Shown: positions 49,948-59,000 of the stretch, in pieces
Layout: every line of letters begins with the position of its first letter
Numbering within the stretch: position 1 is the stretch's first letter
NCBI RefSeq assembly: GCF_002250055.1
Contig: NZ_CP018866.1
Coordinates: 4,150,869 to 4,214,868 of the forward strand
DNA: 64,000 nt
Direction: 5' to 3'
Source: Sutcliffiella cohnii
GTDB lineage: Bacteria; Bacillota; Bacilli; Bacillales; Bacillaceae_I
Notes under the pieces: model-generated
The model's database searches: none
Seen by the model: only the letters and a program-made list of their open reading frames with translations
What the model was told of the DNA's origin: nothing
Position numbers and translations under genes: made by a program

Positions 49948-49980
49948 AAACGAGACACTGAAAAAGGTGTCTCGTTTTAA
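49948..49980 (+). terminator. Terminator of the secreted-protein gene
   Basis: AAACGAGACAC/GTGTCTCGTTT stem with a TGAAAAAG loop, then TAA and AT-rich DNA. Confidence 0.85.
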
Positions 49981-50164
49981 CAATATATGTTTATGTACAT
50001 TCCTATAATTCAACTTCTTAATTTTATTGTATATGGTAACTTATAAGTGAATCAGAATGAAAATTTAAAGTTGAGCAACTTCTACTCAAAATATCTAACT
50101 ATTATTCATTCTGATCAAGAATACAAAGGTTGGAGCGTTAGTATCGGAAATTTCAAGATTATAT

Positions 50165-50318
50165 AGAAAAAACTCCAATAGATATAGTGCTTGTTTTATT
50201 GAGTTTTTTTGATTTTAGAATAGGCTTTCTATGAGATAAATCTTGGATGAACGCCCTTTCGGGATATTAATAATTTCCAGTAACTGCATAAACGACTCTC
50301 CTGTCCCCCAATCCCATG
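50165..50318 (+). repeat. Second dispersed repeat family unit with decayed REP
   Basis: AAACTCCAATAGATATAGTGC/TTGTTTTATTGAGTTTTTTT hairpin, TAGGCTTTCTATGAG, ACGCCCTTTCGGG, then AATTTCCAG...CTCCTGTCCCCCAATCCCA. Confidence 0.65.
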
Positions 50319-50495
50319 AAGAAGATGAAACGACTAATTGTTTATTATCATCTCTTTCTATTTGCGAGCCTAACCCGAAAGACACGTTTTTTTGCCCCTT
50401 CTTTCCTTTCCCCTGTTCCATCTAATTAATCAGCATAATAATCCCAACAGTCGAATACATTATTACGTATTTAATAGGAAGAAAGGAGCAATGCC

Positions 50496-51281
50496 ATGAT
50501 TAATAGCTATACAAGGTTTACCGCAACGTTGCTTGGGTTGAATGTGGTAACAATTTTAATAGCTGGGTTGTTCATATTAAGGCATTTTCCACCTATTCAT
50601 ATGATCAATGCAATACTTGCAGGAGGAATTGCGATTGTTCTATTGTGTGTGAAGTGGAAATGGGTGCCGGTTTTCGGGATCATTTACGGTCTTTTCTTTT
50701 CTGTTCTTACTATTCCTTCCCTCGTCATCTCTATGTTTCGAAATGTTGATCCGGAATATAACGCAATGTTGGAAGCAAGTAATCCTTTTATTGGTATAAG
50801 TTTTCTTACCGCGATTTTTGTTTTAGCCATTTTAACGTTTTCTATTTTTTCGCTGAAAGCAAACATCCAACAAACGAATGAAGCCTTCTCTTTCTTCCCA
50901 TTAGTGAAAGGGGCATTTTATGGCGCCACCATTATAGGACTTTTGATTAGTTTATACCTTCAACAACATTGGGTGACTGGTATTAATGCAACGACGATCG
51001 AGAAGCTACCAACGATTGTGATGAAACCCGATTCGGTAGAACCAGCAACAATGGAGTTATATGCAAGTGCACCAATTGTTCTCCGCATCCAAAACGAATC
51101 GAATAACAACTGCCATATACTTAGCTTTCCTGAATTAGGCGCCAGTGTGCATATGGAAAAAGGTAGGACCGGGTTGATTGTATTAGACGCAAAACCGGGC
51201 ACATACACATATGAATGCAAACCGCATCACGATTATTATCATGAGGGGATTAAAGGAGAATTGACGATTCGTTCTAGGTGA
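50496..51281 (+). CDS. Membrane protein with extracytoplasmic cupredoxin domain
   Basis: 261 residues. Four to five transmembrane helices (about 8-155) are followed by an external cupredoxin-like domain. Possible copper ligands are His in NNCHILSF, Cys in YECKPHHDYYHEG and the following His residues, resembling a type-1 copper site. AAAGGAG site upstream. It is the intact parent-like copy of the truncated gene at 33621. The role is unknown; electron transfer or copper sensing at the membrane are possible. Confidence 0.8.
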   Translation: MINSYTRFTATLLGLNVVTILIAGLFILRHFPPIHMINAILAGGIAIVLLCVKWKWVPVFGIIYGLFFSVLTIPSLVISMFRNVDPEYNAMLEASNPFIGISFLTAIFVLAILTFSIFSLKANIQQTNEAFSFFPLVKGAFYGATIIGLLISLYLQQHWVTGINATTIEKLPTIVMKPDSVEPATMELYASAPIVLRIQNESNNNCHILSFPELGASVHMEKGRTGLIVLDAKPGTYTYECKPHHDYYHEGIKGELTIRSR

Positions 51282-51295
51282 TGCATATAGTCCGT

Positions 51296-51440
51296 TTCAA
51301 AAACTCCAATAGAAACATTGCTTGTTTCCATTGGAGGCTTTGATTTCGGATGGTTTTCTTTGAGAACAGTCAAGATGGAACACCCTTTCAGGATATTGCT
51401 AATTTCCAAAATATATGTGAACATCTCGCTTTGTCCTCTC
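51296..51440 (+). repeat. Second dispersed repeat family unit with decayed REP
   Basis: ACTCCAATAGAAACATTGC/TTGTTTCCATTGGAGG hairpin, GATTTCGGATGGTTTTCTTT, ACACCCTTTCAGG, TTTCCAAAATATATGTG, TTTGTCCTCTCC. Closely matches 28352-28459. Confidence 0.65.
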
Positions 51441-51539
51441 CCTAAAGTAAAATTGCGGAGTATGGTTGAACTGCACAGCATTCCTGTAGTGCAGCAAGAG
51501 ATCATTAATTACAGTTCATTCAAACTAAGCTCCCTTTAT

Positions 51540-52946
51540 TTAATCAGGTTTGCTCCCGGTATAAATGTATGTAACCTCAAGCTTAACTGGAATAACAATA
51601 ACAAATTTACTTCCTTGCCCAATCTTACTTTCTGCCCAAACTTCACCTTCATGGGCTTTAATAATCGATTTGACAATGGCAAGTCCTAAGCCCGTTCCCC
51701 CATGATCACGAGATCTCGACTTTTCTCCGCGGTAAAAGTGTTCGAAAATTCTTTCCGTGTCTTCTTCAGCAATTCCATCTCCATTGTCAATTATATAGAT
51801 TTCTAGAGTCATCTTATGTACATTCACAGCAAATGTAATCTCGATTTCAGAAGCTCCATATCGGATTGCATTATCCAACAAGTTCGTAAACACTTGTTCC
51901 ATCCGTTTAGGGTCAATATTAATGACAACGTCTGGAATTGGCCTTTTTACGACTAGCTGTACTTGCTTTTGTTTCAGATCTACTTCTGCATCTTGAAGGA
52001 TATTAGTGAAACATTCATCACTGCTCACCAGTTGTTTTTCCATCACTAGTTGATCCAAATCAATTTTGGAAAACTCAAACAGGTCATCAATTAACCGATT
52101 TAGCTGGTTGGTTTTTGATAAAATCACATGCAAATATCGCTTTTTCATCTCTTCATTTTGTACAATTCCATCATTGATTCCCTCTACATAGCCCTTGATA
52201 GACTGAAGTGGTGTTCTTAAGTCGTGAGAGATTGTAGCGATTAATTCTTTTCGATTCTTTTCATACAACTGCTGCTTCGCAATTGATTGTTTCAAATGAT
52301 CTCTCATCGTATTGAAGCCTTTAATAAATCTACCTATCTCATCCCTTTTATTGTAACCTATATTGTAGTTTAGATTTCCTTCGCGCATTTCTTCTGTTGC
52401 GATATAGATTTGCTTAAGTGGATTTAAAATCGTTTTGGAAATATATAGCGTCCATCCTACAATTAATAGGATTAAAACTACTAGACCGCTGCTAAAACTG
52501 ATAACAATCACAGTAATTATCTTGTTATAGGATAGTTCAGAGGATAAATCCAGTGAGTTGGACTTTATTTCAATGTTTAGGATTTCTCCATCTAGCGTCT
52601 GAACCTGTGAGTGTCTCATAGTGAACATACTATTACTATTATTTTGCACAATATCAGTAGATTGAAATAAGACACTTTCTTCCTGTGACGACACAATGAC
52701 CTCTAAATTATAGGGTTGTATAACTGGCTTGATTTCTTTGTAAAACTGAGTCGTATCAGTAATAACATCATAACTTTCTAACACCGTTTTATTGATTTCT
52801 TTTAGAACAGATTCTATTTCATTATTTTGCTCTTCCTCTATCTGTTCTAGCTGATAAGAAAAAAAGGACAGTGCACCAAAAATCGTAACAACCGGTAAAA
52901 TGATGATCGATAAAAAGGCAATAATCAGCCTTGGCCGCAGTCCCAT
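51540..52946 (-). CDS. Sensor histidine kinase
   Basis: 468 residues. Two transmembrane helices (about 7-30 and 140-167) bracket an extracytoplasmic domain of about 110 residues. HAMP follows (about 170-222). The H-box is ATISHDLRTPLQSIKGY (His near 240); the ATP-binding N box NLLDNAIRYGA, G1 DNGDGI and G2 GGTGLGLAI are intact. It starts 3 bases after the response-regulator stop. The neighbouring ABC exporter suggests sensing of an antimicrobial or envelope stress. Confidence 0.9.
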   Translation of the reverse strand: MGLRPRLIIAFLSIIILPVVTIFGALSFFSYQLEQIEEEQNNEIESVLKEINKTVLESYDVITDTTQFYKEIKPVIQPYNLEVIVSSQEESVLFQSTDIVQNNSNSMFTMRHSQVQTLDGEILNIEIKSNSLDLSSELSYNKIITVIVISFSSGLVVLILLIVGWTLYISKTILNPLKQIYIATEEMREGNLNYNIGYNKRDEIGRFIKGFNTMRDHLKQSIAKQQLYEKNRKELIATISHDLRTPLQSIKGYVEGINDGIVQNEEMKKRYLHVILSKTNQLNRLIDDLFEFSKIDLDQLVMEKQLVSSDECFTNILQDAEVDLKQKQVQLVVKRPIPDVVINIDPKRMEQVFTNLLDNAIRYGASEIEITFAVNVHKMTLEIYIIDNGDGIAEEDTERIFEHFYRGEKSRSRDHGGTGLGLAIVKSIIKAHEGEVWAESKIGQGSKFVIVIPVKLEVTYIYTGSKPD

Positions 52947-52948
52947 TA

Positions 52949-53653
52949 CTATACACTCCCATCAAATTTATACCCTACTCCCCAAACTGTAACAATAAAT
53001 TTAGGCTGGGACGGGATGTCTTCTATCTTCTCACGGATTTTACGAATATACACCGTTACCGCATTCATATCCCCATAACTGTCATAGCCCCAAATCGTAT
53101 CAAAAAGCTGCTCTTTTGAAAAAACCTGTCCTTTATTATTCGCCATGAAATGAAGTAACTGAAATTCCTTTGCTGACAGTTCTACTTTTTTCCCAGACAC
53201 GGTAACTGTGTGGCCCTTTACATTAATAACTAGATTGGCGACTCTTAAAACATTTTCCGTATTCATTGGTTTCAATTCCGAATAGTCCGTATACCTTCTA
53301 AGTTGTGCTTTAATGCGTGCTACAAGCTCACTGGGACTAAACGGCTTCGCTATATAATCATCTGCACCAATCCCAAGTCCTATAATTTTATCAGTTTCAC
53401 TTTTTTTTGCACTCATCATAATAATGGGAACATTGGACGTTAACCTGATTTCTCGACACACATCAATCCCTGACTTCTTTGGTAGCATCACATCTAAGAC
53501 GACTAACATCGGATTCCTTTGTTTAAACTTCTGCAACCCCTCTTCCCCATCCTCAGCTATAATTACCTGGTAGCCATTTGCATTTAAATAATCTCTGACT
53601 AGCTCGCCAATTTCTCTTTCATCCTCTACAATTAAAATCATATTCTCCTTCAT
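52949..53653 (-). CDS. OmpR-family response regulator
   Basis: 234 residues. Receiver with acidic pocket VEDE, phosphorylation site VVLDVMLPKKSG (Asp near 54), MSAKK (Ser/Thr) and KPFSPSEL (Lys). C-terminal winged helix (ELSAKEFQLLHFM ... AVTVYIRKIREKIED ... VWGVGYKF). Coupled with the histidine kinase and probably controlling the adjacent ABC exporter genes. Confidence 0.92.
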   Translation of the reverse strand: MKENMILIVEDEREIGELVRDYLNANGYQVIIAEDGEEGLQKFKQRNPMLVVLDVMLPKKSGIDVCREIRLTSNVPIIMMSAKKSETDKIIGLGIGADDYIAKPFSPSELVARIKAQLRRYTDYSELKPMNTENVLRVANLVINVKGHTVTVSGKKVELSAKEFQLLHFMANNKGQVFSKEQLFDTIWGYDSYGDMNAVTVYIRKIREKIEDIPSQPKFIVTVWGVGYKFDGSV

Positions 53654-53737
53654 ATGGCTTCCCCACTTTCATGTCATCTTCTCTAACTTCATTTTCCTCC
53701 GCCTTCAAACTCATAGTTCTATTATGCCTCCGAAAAA

Positions 53738-53768
53738 ACAAAGAAACCTAGCATAACTAGGTTTCTTT
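53738..53768 (-). terminator. Terminator after the ABC permease gene
   Basis: AAAGAAACCTAG/CTAGGTTTCTTT with a 5-base loop, followed by TGTTTTTTC on the minus strand. Confidence 0.85.
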
Positions 53769-53778
53769 ATGATGCTGA

Positions 53779-54741
53779 TTATGCTGTCACATCTCTTTTA
53801 TTAAAGATTATCCAAGAAATCAAGTGGAAGCATAAGAAGTAAACGAGAAGTACAATAATTGAAAATGTCATCGTCATTCCTTCAACTATTGGTGTTCCGC
53901 TAATATACTGCCTTAAGTTCGTGTTAGCAAAAAGAATATACTTGGCCCAATCATACTGACTTAAAAGCATAACAAGCTGTTGTCCTGTAAATAAGAGAAA
54001 GAGTGAGAGACCGATTGCCAAAGAACTACTCCTAAAAACTGTAGAAATCATAAAAGCAAAAGTAACCATCATGATCATATCAACACTGTTTAGCCCATAA
54101 AGGCTAATAATATGGGTAAGCATGTTTCGTTCCACCACTTCTCCGCCTTGATAGACCAGATAAGGCAAGTCGATCCCAGCAAATCCAAACAAGATACTTC
54201 CGACTAGAACGGAAGAGACGAATATCGTTGCTAGCATGACAATTGCAAAGATTAGTGTTGCGATATACTTAGAAAGTAATATTTTAGAGCGATTCACCGG
54301 GCGAATTAACAATAACTTAATCGTGCCTGTCGAAAACTCTGTTGCTACGATCCCTGCAGCAATGACAATGACAAAGACAGAAGATAGCGCGGTAAAATCT
54401 GGCGATGAGATCATAAATCCCCAAAGTGTCCCAGATTCCACTGGCGGAATGTCATTTACTAAGCGGTACTCATTGATAGCGAGCTGCTCTATAAGAGGGC
54501 TTGTAGCATGACTTCCGACCATTGGCATATTCTCATACTCAGTAATTTGTTCTGCTAGTTGTGCATTTTCTATTTCGAGTTGTTGTTGCCAGTTTTCTGT
54601 CGTGTCATTAGTTAATAAGAACTTTGTGACGATTCCTGCGAATAAAACGATGCCAAATATCGCCGCAATCATTACCCATGTTCCTAACCGCTTATAAATT
54701 TTCATATTTTCATTTTGAATTAACCGAATAGTATTAAACAT
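53779..54741 (-). CDS. ABC-2 type permease
   Basis: 320 residues, about six membrane segments with one near the N-terminus (GTWVMIAAIFGIVLFAGIV) and a large external loop (about 42-115). The segment IVATEFSTGTIKLLLIRPVNRSKILLSKY is typical of bacitracin/lantibiotic-export-type ABC-2 permeases. Overlaps the ATPase gene by 8 bases and forms an exporter with it. Confidence 0.88.
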   Translation of the reverse strand: MFNTIRLIQNENMKIYKRLGTWVMIAAIFGIVLFAGIVTKFLLTNDTTENWQQQLEIENAQLAEQITEYENMPMVGSHATSPLIEQLAINEYRLVNDIPPVESGTLWGFMISSPDFTALSSVFVIVIAAGIVATEFSTGTIKLLLIRPVNRSKILLSKYIATLIFAIVMLATIFVSSVLVGSILFGFAGIDLPYLVYQGGEVVERNMLTHIISLYGLNSVDMIMMVTFAFMISTVFRSSSLAIGLSLFLLFTGQQLVMLLSQYDWAKYILFANTNLRQYISGTPIVEGMTMTFSIIVLLVYFLCFHLISWIIFNKRDVTA

Positions 54742-55690
54742 GCAGCTCTCCTCCTGTTATTTCAAGAAATTTATCTTCAAGCGTCTTCTGCTTTCCGTAG
54801 ATCCCCTTGATCATAAAGCCATTATTAACGAAGAGCCTTGTGTATTCCGTAATTGATTCTTCATCTGTATCAATCACTAAGTTTTCCCCGCTTATTTTCG
54901 CTACTTCATTCGGATATTCTTCTTTAAAAAACTGTAGTGCTTTTTCTAAAGGTGAAACCTTAAATTGAACAGAAATTTGTTGATTATCTTCCACCAAGTT
55001 TTTCACCGACTCCACGCTAATGAGCTTACCGTGATGTATGATTCCAATTCTGTCGCACATCAGTTGCATTTCGGACAGGAGATGACTTGAAACAAACACA
55101 GTTATGTTTTCTTCAGCCGCAATTTTTCGAATATACGTCCTGATTTCTCTGATTCCCGCAGGATCTAGCCCATTCGTCGGTTCATCCAAAATTAATAGTT
55201 TCGGCGAATGAAGTAGAGCTTGAGCTAACCCAAGACGCTGACGCATCCCAAGAGAGTATGTCTTCACCTTTTCATGAATTCTTCCATTCAGACCTACTAA
55301 TTTTACAATTTCATCAATTTTTCCTTTTGGAATATCGGGAATCATTCGGGAATAATGTATCAAGTTATCGTAACCAGACATAAACTTATACATTTCAGGA
55401 TTTTCGATAATACCACCGATGTTGGCAATTGCTTTCTCAAAGTTCTTTTCAACACTATGGCCATTGATGATAACTTCCCCTTTAGTGATGCTCATTAGAC
55501 CAACTATCATTCGAATAGTCGTCGTTTTTCCAGCGCCATTTGGTCCAAGAAACCCAAACACCTCTCCTGGATATAAATCTAGCGTTATTCCATGAATTAG
55601 CGTTGTTTTTCCAATTGTTTTTTTAAGATTTTTTATTTGTAAAATAGGTTGTTGTTGGTTACTATTTTGCTTTTGTTTTTGCATTTCCAT
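54734..55690 (-). CDS. ABC transporter ATPase (BcrA-like)
   Basis: 318 residues. Walker A GFLGPNGAGKTTTIRMIVG, Q-loop region GGIIENPEMYKFMSGYDN, signature YSLGMRQRLGLAQALLHSP, Walker B LLILDEPTNGLDP and H-loop SSHLLSEMQ. The C-terminal extension (about 220-318) is as in drug-export ATPases. A Q/K-rich N-terminal stretch precedes the domain. It forms a two-gene exporter unit next to the two-component system, an arrangement common for peptide-antibiotic resistance. Confidence 0.92.
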   Translation of the reverse strand: MEMQKQKQNSNQQQPILQIKNLKKTIGKTTLIHGITLDLYPGEVFGFLGPNGAGKTTTIRMIVGLMSITKGEVIINGHSVEKNFEKAIANIGGIIENPEMYKFMSGYDNLIHYSRMIPDIPKGKIDEIVKLVGLNGRIHEKVKTYSLGMRQRLGLAQALLHSPKLLILDEPTNGLDPAGIREIRTYIRKIAAEENITVFVSSHLLSEMQLMCDRIGIIHHGKLISVESVKNLVEDNQQISVQFKVSPLEKALQFFKEEYPNEVAKISGENLVIDTDEESITEYTRLFVNNGFMIKGIYGKQKTLEDKFLEITGGELHV

Positions 55691-55792
55691 ATTTTTTTAC
55701 CCCCTCGTATTTCCTACTGATATTATGTCACCTAAATTCTAAAAAATAGTTATAAAGTTATTAAAAAAGTATTAAAAATGAGGAGAAAAACA

Positions 55793-55945
55793 ATGATCTC
55801 ATTTAAACTCTTTAAATCCCCCTGTCATTTTTGCCGTAAAAAAACAAGGAATTATAAAATTTATACAGACGGCAAAAGGAAATTAGTGACCTGCTATTTA
55901 TGTACTACCAATGCAGAGAGAAGAGCATATAAGCAATATCGTTAA
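55793..55945 (+). CDS. 50-residue zinc-ribbon-like protein
   Basis: Begins MISFKLFKSPCHFCRKK and contains a second pair, TCYLCTTNAERRAYKQYR. The two CxxC pairs, 20 residues apart, suit one zinc ion. AGGAG lies 7 bases before the ATG. Highly basic, so a nucleic-acid or ribosome partner is possible. Divergent from the ABC exporter. Not recognised. Confidence 0.7.
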   Translation: MISFKLFKSPCHFCRKKTRNYKIYTDGKRKLVTCYLCTTNAERRAYKQYR

Positions 55946-56228
55946 GTAGCGAATATGGTAGCCGGGTGGATGACCTGCGAGATGCGCCAATTCCTAAGAA
56001 ACACGGATTCCTCCTTCATTCCCGGATGGTCGGATTTCCCGAGTCCATGTTTTGGTTCTTGGCATTCCGTAAATAAGTCTTCCTTACCCAATCTAGGTTT
56101 AAGTTCTAGCCACATACGTCATTATAATAATTCGATAAATCTTCTGATTAATGAAACCGTAAGATCATCTCTCCGTATATATAAGTAGATATAAGTAGAT
56201 AAAGGCATACACAAGGGGGAGAGTTCGG
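55946..56228. other. Gap before the LURP-one gene
   Basis: A plus-strand reading (55955-56188) has no ribosome site and odd composition, so I do not call it. No other structure was noted. Confidence 0.4.
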
Positions 56229-56726
56229 ATGAGAGAGCTTTTTATAAAGCAGAAAGTATTCAGTATTAGTGAAAAATTCACAGTGAAAGATGTTCAACAG
56301 GAAGATGTATATTATGTGGAAGGTAGTTTCATGAAAATCCCAAAGACTTTTTCTGTGATGAATACAAACCGTGAGGAAGTAGCACTTATTACGAAAAAGG
56401 TATTTAGTTTTTTACCGAAATTTTTTGTTGAGGTGAATGGTCGTGAAGTAGTAACCATTAATAAAGAATGGTCCTTCTTTAAAGCCCGTTACTCCATAAG
56501 TGCGGAAGGAATTGAAGTGATCGGAAATTGGTGGGACATGGATTTCCAAGTATTACAGCATGGTAAAGTGATAGGGAAGGTTAATAAAGAGTGGTTCACT
56601 TGGGGAGATAGCTACAAGGTTCAAATATTAGATGAAAAGATGGAAAAAACTATTATCGCAATAGTTGTCGCCATTGATTGTGTAAAGGCTGATGAAGCAG
56701 CAGCCTCTTCTGCTGGTACGCCTTAA
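56229..56726 (+). CDS. LURP-one-related protein (YxjI-like)
   Basis: 165 residues. A Tubby-like beta-barrel family (DUF567). The start MRELFIKQKVFSISEKFTV, the repeated short strands (YYVEGSFMKIPKTFSVMN; VALITKKVFSFLPKFFVEV; VGKVNKEWFTWGDSYKV) and the central hydrophobic helix near the end (IIAIVVAIDCV) are typical. Function in bacteria is unknown. GGGGGAG ribosome site. Stand-alone gene facing the POP gene. Confidence 0.88.
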   Translation: MRELFIKQKVFSISEKFTVKDVQQEDVYYVEGSFMKIPKTFSVMNTNREEVALITKKVFSFLPKFFVEVNGREVVTINKEWSFFKARYSISAEGIEVIGNWWDMDFQVLQHGKVIGKVNKEWFTWGDSYKVQILDEKMEKTIIAIVVAIDCVKADEAAASSAGTP

Positions 56727-56895
56727 TTAAGTACGTTAGACTAGAATAAAGTGTACAGTTTTTGCTGGATAATTTGAGATCCTATAATTTAACTAACAAG
56801 AGACTAGCAGAAGTGTTTCTCCTCGAAAAGCAACATTAAAGCTAGTCTCACTGAAATCAATATTTCGAATTACTTTGAATCTAGTGATATCTATT

Positions 56896-58920
56896 CTATA
56901 ATTTAAGTTCAACTTCTAAAAACCTAAAATAATCTATCCATTCATCAAGAACCTTATATGTTGGTTTACCAAGTCCATGTCCAGCTTTTTGCTCAAATCT
57001 AAAGATAACATTTAAAGGATTTTGTCCCTTTTCAAGTAATGCCGCCGTGAATTTCATCGCATGAGCAGGTACAACCCGATCATCGCCCTCAGCAGTGCTT
57101 ATTAGTATTGGAGGGTGTTTTTGGTTTTCTTTAACATTATGTAAAGGCGAATATGCATAGAGAAATGGAAATTGCTCAGGATTTTCCGAGCAACCGTATT
57201 CCTGAATCCAGTAACGGCCAATCGTAAATTTATGATAGCGCAACATATCTAGAACTGGAACTTGACAAATTACAGCTCCAAACAAATCCGGTCTTTGTAA
57301 CATGCACACTGCAACTAATAAACCACCGTTAGAACCACCCATAATTGATATTTTTTTTGGATTTGTATAGTTATTTTGGATTAGCCATTCAGCAGCCCCA
57401 ATAAAGTCATCAAATGAATTTTGCTTATTTTCTAATTTACCAGCTCTATGCCAATCCGCTCCATATTCTGAACCTCCTCTTATATTTGCTTCAACATATA
57501 TTCCACCTTTTTCTAGCCATAGTAAAATTGCTGGATTAAAGGTTGGTTTAATACCAATATTAAAGCCACCATATCCGTATAAAATTACAGGATTTTCTCC
57601 ATTTAAAATAATATCCTTTCTGTGAGTGATAAACATTGGAACTTTTGTTCCATCTTTTGAATAATAAAATACTTGTTTGGTTACATATTTATCTACAGAA
57701 TATTTAAGATTCACTTCAAAAAGAGTCGATAACTTTCTCGTTTTCATATCAAAGTGATAAATACTGGCAGGGGTTATGTATGAGGTTAGGCCAAAATAGA
57801 TTTCCGTACCATCAGAATTTCCTGTTATCCCAGTTAAAGAACCAAGAATCGGTAGATTTATATCATATTCAAAAATTCCTTCTACCGAAAACACCTTTAA
57901 CTTATGGTGAGCGTGTTGTAAAAATATCCCTATAAAGCGATTATTCACATACTGAATACCCTCTAACACATCTTCTTGTTCAGGAAGAACCTCAATCCAA
58001 TTTTTACTATTACTATTTTTCACATCTATTGCTATCAATCTTCCTTTTGGTGCACCCAGGTTATTTCTAAAATAAAAGACAGTATCAATGTTTGTAATAT
58101 AAGAATATTCCGCTTCAAGACTATCTATTAGAAACAAAAACTCAGCATTAGATTTTATATCTCTTATATAGAATTTATTATTTGATGAGGTCCCCTTCTT
58201 AACGTGAAGACAAAGATATTTCTTATCCCCTGTAACTAGCGGTAAATATCTTAATCCTGTATCTCGATTATCTTCAAAAATAAGAGAGTCCTCAAATTGG
58301 CTGTTTCCAATTTCATGGTAGTAGACTTTATTGTATCTATTCTCATCACCTGGTTCCACTGTCCCTTTTTCAGGAAATCTGCTATAATAAAATCCTTTAT
58401 TATCAGGTGACCAAGCAATCGTCGTAAATTTTACCCATTTAAGATTATCAGAAAGATCCGTTAAGGTAGAGATATCTCTTATCCTTATCTCTTGCCAGTC
58501 ACTACCTTGTGCAGATGTAGTATACGCAACGTAACGACCATCATCACTAATTGAGTAATTTATAATAGCAACAGTTCCATCTTTACATAGGGAGTTTGGG
58601 TCTAAAATAGCAATCTCTTGTTCTCCCTTCTTTTTATATAGAACAGGGTGATTTTGTACTCCATTATTTCTAAGATAAAACATTTGATTACCTATCTTTT
58701 TCGGAACAAAGTATTTTGGACAATCCCATAACTGAGTTAAACGTTCCATGTCGTTGTTTACTGTTGATTGACCAGAGAAATAATCATCGTATTCTTTTTT
58801 CCTTTGATTAATCCATTCAAGAGTCTTATCTGAACTCGAATCTTCAAGCCAGCGATATGGGTCGGCGACCATTGTACCATGATAATTATCTATTACTATA
58901 TCTTTTTTTACTGATTGCAT
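56896..58920 (-). CDS. Prolyl oligopeptidase family serine peptidase (S9A)
   Basis: 674 residues. N-terminal linker YHGTMVADPYRWLEDSSSDKTLEWI is the S9A start, a seven-bladed propeller covers about 75-400, and the catalytic domain has SIMGGSNGGLLVAV (Ser near 525), AEGDDRVVPAHAMKF (Asp) and KAGHGLGKPT (His). No signal peptide, so it is probably cytoplasmic. It follows the MFS gene after a terminator and may be read separately. In peptide clusters such enzymes remove leader or cap residues; here that role is only suggested by proximity. Confidence 0.92.
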   Translation of the reverse strand: MQSVKKDIVIDNYHGTMVADPYRWLEDSSSDKTLEWINQRKKEYDDYFSGQSTVNNDMERLTQLWDCPKYFVPKKIGNQMFYLRNNGVQNHPVLYKKKGEQEIAILDPNSLCKDGTVAIINYSISDDGRYVAYTTSAQGSDWQEIRIRDISTLTDLSDNLKWVKFTTIAWSPDNKGFYYSRFPEKGTVEPGDENRYNKVYYHEIGNSQFEDSLIFEDNRDTGLRYLPLVTGDKKYLCLHVKKGTSSNNKFYIRDIKSNAEFLFLIDSLEAEYSYITNIDTVFYFRNNLGAPKGRLIAIDVKNSNSKNWIEVLPEQEDVLEGIQYVNNRFIGIFLQHAHHKLKVFSVEGIFEYDINLPILGSLTGITGNSDGTEIYFGLTSYITPASIYHFDMKTRKLSTLFEVNLKYSVDKYVTKQVFYYSKDGTKVPMFITHRKDIILNGENPVILYGYGGFNIGIKPTFNPAILLWLEKGGIYVEANIRGGSEYGADWHRAGKLENKQNSFDDFIGAAEWLIQNNYTNPKKISIMGGSNGGLLVAVCMLQRPDLFGAVICQVPVLDMLRYHKFTIGRYWIQEYGCSENPEQFPFLYAYSPLHNVKENQKHPPILISTAEGDDRVVPAHAMKFTAALLEKGQNPLNVIFRFEQKAGHGLGKPTYKVLDEWIDYFRFLEVELKL

Positions 58921-58971
58921 ATTAGTCTCCTTAATTATAAATTTTATACCTTATTAGCAAAACTAAGAAAT

Positions 58972-58999
58972 AAAAGCTATGATGTATATCATAGCTTTT
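58972..58999 (-). terminator. Terminator of the JmjC/MFS operon
   Basis: Perfect 12-bp stem AAAAGCTATGAT/ATCATAGCTTTT with a GTAT loop, just after the MFS stop. Confidence 0.85.
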
Positions 59000-59000
59000 A

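Noticed and set aside
55955-56188. 77-codon plus-strand ORF before the LURP-one gene
   Set aside because: No ribosome site, unusual Ser/Phe composition and no recognisable motif.
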